Below are positions 1-13,711 of a stretch of DNA of 64,000 bases, one piece after another. The notes under the pieces are model-generated. The model did not search any database, was not told the origin of the DNA, and saw only the letters and a list, made by a program, of their open reading frames with translations. The DNA lies in contig JBAJFE010000032.1 in the NCBI GenBank assembly GCA_037903355.1, forward strand, positions 496,001 to 560,000, in the 5' to 3' direction. This DNA is from Trichuris trichiura. Taxonomy: Eukaryota; Nematoda; Enoplea; Trichinellida; Trichuridae. Made by a program: the position numbers and the translations under genes. Numbering within the stretch: position 1 is the first letter of the stretch; each line of letters starts with the position of its first letter.

Positions 1-238
1 CTTCTTTCGAAAAAGTGCACGCATACTCAATCTGATTGTGAACCACTTTGGCATCGTAGTTATAGGTTCTGTTAAAGAATCGGCAACCTAACAGCTGCTC
101 CCCAACAGTGGCTTCATTACAGTTTCCTGGACGATGGCTAGTTTCTTCGTATATCATAATCCATGGTGAAACGGAACTCTTCCTGTTAGCTTCTGACCCG
201 CGCAGGAGAAAAACAAGAAAGATGGCGTAAACGTACAT
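1..238 (-). CDS. Secreted protein of unknown family, first exon (partial)
   Basis: The reading frame starts with ATG at 238 and stays open to the left window edge (79 codons). It opens with a clear signal peptide: MYVYAIFLVFLLRGSEA, a hydrophobic stretch of about 12 residues with a likely cleavage after SEA. The mature part has an N-glycosylation sequon (NRT) and three cysteines (in GNCNE, LLGCRFF and YACTF), which suggests an extracellular or lumenal protein. Reading from a signal peptide to the edge means this is the 5' end, and the remaining exons lie outside the window. I do not recognise the family. Codon use and the absence of stops support real coding, but 79 codons is short. An accidental open frame with a hydrophobic start is the main alternative. 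Confidence 0.5.
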   Translation of the reverse strand, partial: MYVYAIFLVFLLRGSEANRKSSVSPWIMIYEETSHRPGNCNEATVGEQLLGCRFFNRTYNYDAKVVHNQIEYACTFSKE

Positions 239-3200
239 CTTGGATGTATAAACAGGATAGCTATAAAGCGAGACATTGACTAACGGTGATGAGCTATTAC
301 GGAACTCCTTATGTTTAGAGTTTAGTGTTCTGTAGAAGTTGCATGAATCATTAAAACGAATACCCATCGTAGGCGCCAAGATTTCGCCAGCAGATACGTT
401 GTTTAGTGCTCTACTAGTTTAGGAAGGGTAAACGCGCACACCGTTTCCGTTTAGAAACCAACTTCGCCTTTAAGGGAGAAATGCGAAGTCTGAAAAGTAA
501 AACTTCATCAGACAGCGTGTTTGGTGCTCTGCCAGACTTTGACTGAGGCTTCCGCAACTACTACTAACTGTACGCTTATTAGTCGCGGAGCATTTATTGT
601 TGGAAATGCAAGTATATTTGAAAATTAGCTCAGCAGTACTTCAGTGATCAGCTGTTTTTGCTATGATAAACAGGTGAACCCTTCGGAAAGGAACTATACG
701 GCGTACAAGTCCATTTAAAAACCAAAATAAACACTACTGCTAAGAAATTCCGGAGCATTAAGTTGAGTTGTGTAATTCTAGAGCACGTTACTCAACTGCT
801 CAGTGCTATCATAGCAGTAATAGCTTGTGGAAGCAAAATCTGTCACGCACATATATCTTTGTTGCAATTGACATAAACGGTTTTGTCGTGAAGCTCAGCC
901 CAACATGTCGCAATGAAGTTTTGCTAATGCAATTATCATATTGCGCCGGAGCCTAAAGATCTGCCTGATAACCAGTTGGGTTCGAAAAACAAGCTGCACT
1001 GACATGAGCCGTACTCACTCTAACATCATTCCTGCCTATAGTTCTGCTGATAAAAAAAGAAACAGACTGTAATGACTAGCGCATGCAATAAATGGAACGT
1101 AATACAGGTATCGCCGGTTAACGAAGGTTGATGGGACCAGAAAATTGTCCATAAAAGGAACATTGATAAGTCGAAAAAACGGTTGCTGTTTTTAACATGG
1201 GAAGCCGTTTTAAGCAAACTCGGTCCTTTTGAAAACAGGCTACTAAGCCTTACTGACTGGTGATATGACGTAAGGAAACATGCGCAGCAATAACGCATAG
1301 TAGAAATATTGACCCTGCAAGTGACAAAAATACATTTTAAGTAAAAGCAATTTATGTAGGATGTTTCCACTGATGTAATTGGTAACCTACTAATCCTAGT
1401 GGAATACTAAAATCGCGGGGAATGGCCGGCTGGAGGAGTCGTAGGATTCTATAGCCTAGCCTGGAGGAAGCACTATTGTCTGATCCACACGTCTGCCTCT
1501 GTAGATAGCGGTTGTCGCGCTTCTTCGACATCTGCCATTGAAATAGAAGGCGATTCTCGGAAAACTGATTAGCTGTTGCTGCGTTGATTTACTTGTCGCA
1601 GGAATGAAAAAATAGTTCGAGAAAGAGCGTAGATATTATGGAAAGAGGTCAAAACAATTGGAACTTGCTATCAGCGCTGTTCGTTCGTCTGTCAGCAGTA
1701 CGGCAGGACAGTTTATGGACTAACGCAAAGGGGAACCGGCTGACCGCTACAGAAAGGCAGGAAAACGGTACAAATAGTCAAAGCCTGCTATTGTTCCGTC
1801 TCATTTTTTCGTAAAAGCGAAAATTCGTAAAGCGGGGGATACCCCTACTGGCATTTTTAACAAGATCAAAAAATAGGAAGTATTAGAGTCATATATCGAA
1901 AATGCGCAGATATTAAGATGATGCCTATCTTTGACAGTTTTATCATACGTAGAGCTCTTTGAAATAAATGATGATAGCCTATCGTACTAAACCCACTGCA
2001 CTTGAGATCTTTAATCATATGTGAAAGTCAGCTCTTTACTGACAGAAAAGGAGTCTAGGCTACACAGGCAGTCAGTCTCCCCTACCCCAACCGAATGCCC
2101 GTTAATAAGATGGAATGCTAACAGGACAGACGCGTGCATCGTCTTGCAAGAGTACTGCAGTTGAAAGGCTGCAAAGGTCAATATTATTCAGCTGAACTTG
2201 ACAGCAAGCCACTGGTCACTTTGAAAAATACTGCTTGTTATTTTTCGGTCAAGAATGTAAGAGGCGAAGTCTTACCTTTTTCGTTAGGGAAATTTTAATT
2301 AAGCTGAGAATACACTGCTTTTATAATTTCAACACTGTGCAAATGCCCACGCGACACACATGCATAGTATTGATTGCAATATTTTTCTGAATCATTTTCT
2401 CTGCAGTCCACAAGGTGTAATGGAAAAATACAAAACAGTTCAATGAACAAAAAGGATGTATGCAATTTAAACATGCTGAATGCTCAAAGAGCTTAAAAAG
2501 TGACGCTGAATTTGCATATTCACGAATACGTAAACTAATGACGTCATTATTAATCTTTCAAAAGAGCAAATAATTAGTTGCAAACAAACTGAACGCTACA
2601 TGGCGAGCAAATTGCAAACGACGCGCAGCGACACGCAGAAACGGTAAATTAAGCAGAATTCTTCAGGGAAGGATTACTATCTTACTGGTTCACTAATTAA
2701 TTTTTAAAAGTGCTTTTCAGAATGCTAATCGAAGCGTACCTCTATTTGCTTTAGACTTTTGGAAATACTCAGCACCTATTACCATTTCAGACCTCGTTGA
2801 TTTAATCCAAATGCGCCATTCAAACAGAATCCGGGAATAAAACCCTAAGAAAAGGTTTTGTGCCTGACATTTCACTTATCATTTACAGCGTAACAGTTTA
2901 TACGACTTGAACTGCGCTAGGCAGCAGTGTTACCTCGTTTTAAACGCAGCAATGTAGCCTTTTTGTTTCCTAATTCAATAATACCTTCTGAACTTTACCT
3001 ACCCCGCTATTCTACCATTCAACAGCTTCAAGTGCAGTTAAATTTAATAAACCCGTTACTGATTGTTTTAGAGGAAACAAGATTAAAAATAGCGGTTGAA
3101 GTGGCTACCATTATATGCAAACTTTTTGTTTCACTTGCCAATGTCAGGCATGCTGATACATGAAACGATTAGTGCTGTCGCTGACCACAAAACTTTTTAA

Positions 3201-4367
3201 CGCAAGAGATATAACGACTGATTCTTGAAGAAAGGAAAAGTACCGTTATAATTTCACTTACTATTCTGAAATGATATTCAGATGGCGTTACTGAGAAACA
3301 GTTCTAATAAATTAAAAAGTTCAAATTTTGCTGAAGAAAAAAATAAATGTTATGATAAAAAGGCGATCTAAATGCAGCGTATGCAAACAGTCAAACGAAA
3401 AAATATTTTCATGCTTTGGTTGCATTTCGACTTTGGAAAAACATTCACCCATCCCGTCTACTTGTTGCCTCCAGAAAGAAGCATCGATAAACTGCTGCTT
3501 GCTTTGAATTAACAAAAATGAATTGAATGAAAAACTACGCACCATTAAATGGTCAGCAGCATTTTCTTAGGACAGACAATGCTAATGAGTGAAGTTTACG
3601 CGTCAGAAGAATAAAGTTACGTTGCGCAATTACATGTAAAGTCTGCTTTTGCTGTCTCTATTACATTAGGAATACCTAAACTAGCGGCGCGGCTGAATCT
3701 GTTGCCAGTATTAGCCTGAGCGATGAAAGAAAAGCAACAGAGATTATCGATCAAGAACAAAACCGATGATCAGAACAGTCGCTGTTTAAAAAAAGTGGTC
3801 CCATGACGGGAACGTGAATTATGCCCGCCTTGTACTCTACTAAAACAAAGCTGGCGTTTTATTAATATCGTAACGTGACAAGCTAGTTCTAAATCGTAAA
3901 AAGATTAGTAGGTTAAGGTGACAGTAATACGGATAGGCACTGGCACGCGTGAGAGTTGTCGAGCGAATCAGTGATCATTTCGGTTGAGCAACTCCTCGTT
4001 ATATTGCCTGTACTCACATCGTAGGAGTCTTGGTACAGTGACCGAGTTGCATGTTCTCATAATATGGACTTCCTGCATAAACTTAGCTTGTGCCAAGCAT
4101 AATGATATAAACGTAGAACTGGCAAACTAGCTCTAATTTTTTCTAACTCAGTCTTGAAATTGCTGTAAAAATAATATGCAACGAAAATTACAAAGTAGCA
4201 GGGCAGGAATCGCCGTAGGCTGGGCAGTACCGATTTAGGAGGTGGAATGGAACGAATAGAAGATTAAAGGCTGAAATTGCGTTGGTCTCTGATGCAAGCT
4301 GTTATATTCCATAAGGATTCATGGTCAATGAACAAGGCATCAACTGGTGCCAAAGTACCAGAAAACG
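239..4367. other. Gene-poor interval
   Basis: AT-rich sequence between the left-edge secreted exon and the end of XYLB. I see only short open frames with no recognisable protein (for example 2927-3163 and 3321-3545). No RNA gene or clear repeat was found. It presumably includes the promoter of the leftward gene and the 3' flank of XYLB. Confidence 0.5.
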
Positions 4368-8244
<3,877 letters not shown>

Positions 8245-9136
8245 GTATGCTAGGTGAAAATGCTTGTTTTGCTAACGTTATTCTTTCCAAAGTACACCAG
8301 ATTCTGACGCAGAACCTACAACTGATTTGCAAGTACAATTTCCTTATAAAGTGCGTTTGCTACGTTTCGGCTGAACCGCATCGGCTGAACAGCCAGCAGT
8401 TAGCCTCATCCCATAGTCTTCTTAGACAGATATACTCAACAAAAAATACATATCCCGAGTGCAATAACTGAAATGTTATGATGAGCGATTGCGTTGCAAC
8501 ATTTAATGTACTACTTGGAACATCAGTTATGTTTGTTAAGAAAGGAAGAAGCTTACAGCTGCCCTCTATTATATTTTAGACTTTTAATGGTGCAAAAAAC
8601 TTAGCAGCTGTTCATTCCCATCTTGATTATTAACCGAGCTTGTCAGCAACAGTATTTTACGGTGGCAGTTAGTCTGCAAGGACACGTTTAGTTCGACAGG
8701 ATCTAGCAAGTGCTGCAAGCTTATCAAGCTATAAGCATGAAGGCTGAAACGCGAAGGTTCCAAGGACAGATGAGCAAGGATCGTTGGACATAATGAACGC
8801 CAATCTCAACCTAAAAACGTTGCCCACAGGCGACAGTCGTATACCAGTCGCTGGACTCGATTAGTACGAATGAACTCTCCTTGTCAGTTTACAAGGAAAA
8901 ATGTATGTCGAGCATGCGCTGCAAAACAATCTCCAGGTACGTCGTTACTCTGCATGCAATCTGATCGGACTGCTGATTTTTGCAAATAGGATAAGGCAAC
9001 ATTCTAAATTAATATCTCTAAAGACATAAATGCGGTCGTCTTGTTGCTCCATGAAATGATGACTTAGCAACGCACAATCCTTCTTGAAAATGTGGTTTCT
9101 TGGTACTGGAGCGTATGTTTTCATGATGCAAAATCT
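8245..9136. other. XYLB upstream region
   Basis: Non-coding sequence upstream of the XYLB start. No TATA box or other promoter element stands out. The last part (about 9084-9136) is related to the outer flank of the hammerhead-like element at 51.7-51.9 kb, so it probably belongs to the inverted element that follows. Confidence 0.4.
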
Positions 9137-9386
9137 GAATATCTTTATTACGGATTCTGTCCCGTTGAGATGTAAAATAAAAAGATTTTTCTCTCTCCGG
9201 AGCTTTCGGGTCGACCGAGACCCGTCTTCAGCGGTTGTGAGTTATGGATGTAACTTGGACGCGCACAAGTTACATCCATAATTCACAACCGCTGAAGACG
9301 GGTCTCGGTCGACCCGAAAGCTCCGGAGAGAGAAAAATCTTTTTATTTTACATCTCAACGGGACAGAATCCGTAATAAAGATATTC
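9137..9386. repeat. Inverted element A: two 120-base arms with a 10-base loop, each with a hammerhead-like core
   Basis: The arms 9137-9256 and 9267-9386 are reverse complements with at most a mismatch or two. Each arm carries the core CTGAAGA, stem CGGGTC/GACCCG, then GAAAGCTC. On the + strand the core is 9289-9326; on the - strand it is 9234-9197. The bases flanking the core (CCG before, CGG after) can pair as a stem I. The inverted pair looks like two head-to-head copies of one terminal unit. The solo copy at 51.7 kb is the same subfamily. Confidence 0.85.
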
Positions 9387-10631
9387 AACGCACAATCCAG
9401 CATTAGTGGCGAACCAAGATTTAGTAGAGCCTTCGTATCCAATGCGGGTGCGTTTCAGGAGTGAACGCGTATAACAGTGAATGCTTATAAACGCCTATAG
9501 AATCTGACTTTAATATGAACACGCATCAGATTCGTCTAAAAATAAGTCCGTTCTTGTTGACACTAACATTTCCTGGGTAGTTGAGCATGGAATCGCTGCT
9601 CGTCCCAGGACCTCAGTCTCTAAACCTAGAGATCAAGCCAGGAAGGCCTCATTCACAAGGTATCAATAGCATAGAAAATTTAGGGCGCTCCGCTCGACTC
9701 GACATTGCCACAGGATCAAACCAGACCACAGACACTATGAACCTATTTCAGAGTTTTCTTTAAACGGGGCTCAGAGTAATGCGTAGGTAATTGATGAGCC
9801 GCCTTCCAGTAAGGAGGGACCGCACGATTCTAGCAACTTCGCATCGCGGGAAAAAAGACAATAGGGGCGCTATAAAAAGGTGTGAAAACTCTTGATCATC
9901 CCATCAATAAGATACTTTTAATCATTACATCGGTTCACATGCGCAGAAAACCAAGAAACCAGTTTTATTACTTCCGCAAGCGGCAAATTGCGTAGCATTA
10001 AACACTATTAGTGGAGGTTAACTAAAACCGCGGAAATGGGATCTGACTGAAATTCAAAAACCATTATTTTCGCTTTCATATGGATGACAGAGATTTGCAT
10101 AAAGGCCGGAAGCGCGTCTTTGCCTAACTCAGTGCTTGTAGTAATCAATAAGCCGTCCTGCAAGATAGCTTTTATCAACTAGAAAATTTTTTTGGCAATC
10201 TGAGGTTGCAGTTCACCCGGGAAACTAGTGCATATCTAGCGCATTCTGTCGAAAAAACATAATTTTATATTTTCACGGTAACCTGAGCTTTTAATATCGT
10301 AACGATACTGATCTGCATGTACAATGATATGCAAGTACGAGGCGGGTTCTATGAAAAACGAAGAGGAACGAAAAGTGAAAAGTGACCTTAGTCTTTGGCG
10401 ACTCAGCAGACAAGTTTGACTGGTGTCTTCTGCATGCTACTGGTGCCATTCGAGTGCAAATTTCTACAACACGGTGACCAAGTGTTTGAAGAGACTTGTA
10501 ATCTTGTCACAATATTATTTTTACCAGGCAGTAAATTATTAATAGAATCTTGTAAGAAGCTCACGTTAAGCCGACTGTCTCATTTCTATCTTTTGTTCTT
10601 TTTTCATACGTGTATCCTTTTATTAAGGTAT
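9387..10631. other. Intergenic, unassigned
   Basis: Holds open frames of 60-96 codons (9581-9763 and 10395-10685) without recognisable domains. The first has a low-complexity, repeat-like look but matches nothing I can name. No RNA gene was seen. Confidence 0.4.
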
Positions 10632-10984
10632 TGTTGCAGAACAATTGCGCCAAGAACGGTTTCGATTCACGGAACTGCTCACTGACGTAAGCGAATATAC
10701 GATGAAAGAAAGAGCCATTCTTGGGAAAAACATTGCCTCCTTATATAAGGCATGATGTCCCCATTAGCGGGGTCCTTGAGTTCACTTTGGCGCGACCTTA
10801 TAATCGGTTCTCGTCTGAGGGATCACATGCCGCGGTCAGTCCCGCCCTAGACGCTCATCATTGCACTCACTAAGGCGCCACCGCGATTGGGTCACACTCA
10901 TGTGACCATACAGTGCGGTCTTGAGGCCGGAGGTCCTCGCTCTGTGCTCCACAGGATTTTCATCCTCCTGCTGGCACTGCCACA
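10632..10984. mobile_element. Solo LTR-like repeat, copy 1
   Basis: About 353 bases, beginning TGTTGCAGAACA and ending CTGCCACA. The TG..CA ends and short terminal inverted repeat (TGTGG/CCACA in the better copies) are what LTRs have. An internal TATA-like box, ccttatataagg, is present. Related copies are at 19717-20072 and 26534-26888. This copy is the most diverged and has no convincing target duplication. No gag or pol sequence was found in the window, so the autonomous partner is unknown. Confidence 0.6.
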
Positions 10985-11433
10985 GTGCATCTTAGGATGC
11001 TTCTCCAATTTCGCAAAAAATGGAAAAATCGTGCTTAGCGATGCATCATGTCATGCGAAAACGCCCCTGGAACTCTACCAGAACTGTTGTTGAAGAAGAT
11101 TTAAACAAAAACATTTCCTTCATATAAAAACTGCTCAGGGTAAGCATACCTGGTTTGACTTTTAATATCGCAAGCGGACAGGCAAGTTATCTCATTTTCA
11201 GGGAAACAAGGTTTAACAACACATTTTCAATTTTGAAGAAATAATTGGAAAGCCAGCGCTGCAGCAGAACATTGAGAATGGAAACCAGAACACGAGCACA
11301 TACAAAGATAGAGGTACACGCATAGACTTGCGAAGAAGCGTCGAAATCGCTTATATAGTGAGTCATTGATCCAAGAACGGGTCTCTCGTTCTCTTAAATT
11401 GACTGCCCTAAAATTAAAGCATGTTGCCTCGTA

Positions 11434-11692
11434 TTATTCTCTCGGGGAGGGGTCGATGCAGGCCTTGACAATTGCACGCTCCCGCTTAGCAGCACCCTTA
11501 TCGCTCAAGGGTAAAGGGTCTCCGGAGATAACTGCGACGACGAAATGGTAATCTTTTCTTTGAACCGCTGGAAGCAGCTCGAAATTCGGCAGAAACTGGG
11601 TACGATTGACTTTTGCAAAACGAAAAGCACCATATGTAGTATTACTTGAAAACTTCACGCTGATTTTGTACATCCCGAAAGGAACGAGTTGT
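11434..11692 (-). CDS. Candidate exon of an unrecognised gene
   Basis: An open frame on the minus strand follows a splice-acceptor-like gaaacag at 11693-11699. It reads LVPFGMYKISVKF, then a mixed globular-looking sequence ending in KACIDPSPRE and a stop. The composition (alternating hydrophobic and polar residues, no low complexity) is unlike the random frames nearby. I cannot name a family and found no partner exons with confidence. It could be a chance open frame. Confidence 0.25.
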
Positions 11693-12031
11693 CTGTTTCA
11701 ATTAGAAATTTGTAAAGGTGTATGAGGTGTCAGGCATGGTTAGTGCCCTAATTTAAAAAATGCCCATCTTGAGTGTGTCGCCTGAACTTTGTTTTGCGGT
11801 TTATACACCTCGCCTTATGGAGCTGGATCTTTTTTCTTTTTCCTCAACGCTCCTGCTCCAAGTAGCAGTGTAATTAAAATTGTGCGTAACAAGCAAGCGA
11901 AAATTAAGATCAAAACACTGTTTGAAAGGGTGCGCAACCCTGTTTTATACGTTTCGCGTCAGTTGGTTGCTAGGACACTGATGTCCTAACTATCTGTGTA
12001 CACTTTATATTTGTTTTTCGTTAAGTTTTCT

Positions 12032-12048
12032 CATTTCCAGCCATGTGA
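12032..12048 (+). promoter_or_regulatory. Splice acceptor and minimal start-stop uORF before TMEM104
   Basis: The sequence tctcatttccag ends at 12040 and fits a cis- or trans-splice acceptor for the 5' UTR. It is followed by ATG TGA at 12043-12048, 15 bases before the main ATG. Such an AUG-stop could stall ribosomes and lower translation. This is inferred from position only. Confidence 0.4.
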
Positions 12049-12062
12049 GTTCTCATCGAGCT

Positions 12063-13676
12063 ATGACGGACCCTGTGCAATATTCCGCATTGACCGGAAT
12101 GACCTATCTGGGTAATCTGCTAGTTGGCACAGGAGCATTGGCATTGCCTCGAGCCTTTCAAGATGCTGGTTATATTTTGGGAATAGCTGTTCTGACTTTT
12201 ATCTCGTTCATGAGCTTTCTGAATATGACTTTTGTAGTGGAAGTTTTATCTGCTGTTGGTGCATCTGTGAAAATGAAAAGAGTCCATTCTTTAGATGCTT
12301 CACCGATTAGTACTCCTACTCATTTGGAAGATGATGAAGAGCACTGTGCTATTCGAAAGCACATTGACATCAGTAATGATGAAGAAGGTCAAAGTAGTGA
12401 GGCGCTTCCAGAAGATTTCTTCGACATGACAGAAAGAATAGAACTTGGCCGCGCGGTTAACATCCTTCTTGGATATGTTGGCTGGCTGTTTTTTTACACT
12501 TGCATGATACTATATCTGTTTGGTGACTTGGCCATTTATGGTGCTGTTGTACCGAAATCTTTAATGAATGCCATTTGTACATACATACCGGATAGTTTAG
12601 ACAATCAAACTTCTGGGTTCAGTCCAAACCTTTCTGACAATTTGCCATGCTGGAAGAGCGAATCTGTTGACATAACACGTTTTAATGTGTATCGCGTAAT
12701 AGTAACTATGTTTGGCATGGTCTTAGGCCCTTTCGTATTTTTTGGTATGACGCAAACAAGGTACTATCAGTACGTCGCATCTTTTCTTCGTTGGCTCTCT
12801 TTCACAATAATGGTTGTATGGGCAACATGTAGAGCAGTCATTTACTGGCACATCTCTGGTTTAATACCAGCAAGGATAGACCAGTTCACAAACTTATTCG
12901 GTACTTCTATTTACTCTTTCATGTGTCATCACAGCCTTCCTGGCATTATTACTCCAATGAAGACCAAGCGTAATATTTACCATTTGGTAGCCGTCGTATA
13001 TTGTCTTGTTCTTCTGTTCTACCTGGCAATTTCTCTGACTGGTGTAATGGCATTTCGCCATGTGGAAGACGTGTATGTCTTAAACTTTTTCCAACTTGAA
13101 GCGAAGGATCCACATTTGAATATTTTTGGCTCCGTTATACGTTATTTTTTAGTACTTTATCCAGTTTTCACCATCAGTAGCAATTATCCCATAATTGGGA
13201 TTACCTTGCGGAGAAATATCGATACATTATTTTTTTCTGCTAACCCGAGCAAGAAGGAACCTACGGCAAGGTACGGTTTAGCAACGGAAGTTGATGTTAC
13301 GTCTTCACAAGAATTGCTCGTTGGTTCCAATGGCAATGAAGTTGTATCGTTTCAACAACAAAGCAAAATGCGCCACATTCTGCGCGGTGTTTTTCTTCCA
13401 CTACTTGTTGTTACCGTGCCATTAAGTGTTGCTTTCTTTACTGATGACGTGGAAGTATTAATTTCAGCTACGGGTAGCTATGCCGGTGTCGGTATACAAT
13501 ATATTGTTCCAACTTGGTTAGCTTGGAAGGTTCGCCGTAGTTATAAAGCTTTGTATGAAGCCATGCCGACGCATTACGTAAGTCCATTCAGAAGTACTGC
13601 CTGGTTAGCCCTATCTTTCTGCTGGGCTCTTTTCAGCATTTGCATTGTTACGGTAAATCACTTTATGGATTCGTAG
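12063..13676 (+). CDS. TMEM104: TMEM104-like multipass transporter of the amino acid/auxin permease group
   Basis: A 537-residue single-exon protein. The start chosen is ATG at 12063 (MTDPVQYSALTGMTYLGN), because the homology begins there with NLLVGTGALALPRAF, the typical first transmembrane segment of TMEM104. Further family blocks: FDMTERIELGRAVNI, YLFGDLAIYGAVVP, an extracellular cysteine loop, LGPFVFFGMTQTRYYQ, SFMCHHSLPGIITP, YPVFTISSNYPIIG, GSYAGVGIQYIVPTWL, SPFRSTAW, and a final hydrophobic helix. I count about 10-11 membrane segments. An acidic cytoplasmic loop (residues about 80-120) is longer than in vertebrates. The substrate of TMEM104 is not established. Just upstream is an acceptor-like tttccag (ending 12040) followed by ATGTGA at 12043, a minimal start-stop. 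AATAAA lies at 13706-13711, 30 bases past the stop. The gene lacks introns although its neighbours are rich in them. Confidence 0.93.
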   Translation: MTDPVQYSALTGMTYLGNLLVGTGALALPRAFQDAGYILGIAVLTFISFMSFLNMTFVVEVLSAVGASVKMKRVHSLDASPISTPTHLEDDEEHCAIRKHIDISNDEEGQSSEALPEDFFDMTERIELGRAVNILLGYVGWLFFYTCMILYLFGDLAIYGAVVPKSLMNAICTYIPDSLDNQTSGFSPNLSDNLPCWKSESVDITRFNVYRVIVTMFGMVLGPFVFFGMTQTRYYQYVASFLRWLSFTIMVVWATCRAVIYWHISGLIPARIDQFTNLFGTSIYSFMCHHSLPGIITPMKTKRNIYHLVAVVYCLVLLFYLAISLTGVMAFRHVEDVYVLNFFQLEAKDPHLNIFGSVIRYFLVLYPVFTISSNYPIIGITLRRNIDTLFFSANPSKKEPTARYGLATEVDVTSSQELLVGSNGNEVVSFQQQSKMRHILRGVFLPLLVVTVPLSVAFFTDDVEVLISATGSYAGVGIQYIVPTWLAWKVRRSYKALYEAMPTHYVSPFRSTAWLALSFCWALFSICIVTVNHFMDS

Positions 13677-13711
13677 AAACCTTTGCTTTCCAAGTATGTC
13701 TTGCAAATAAA

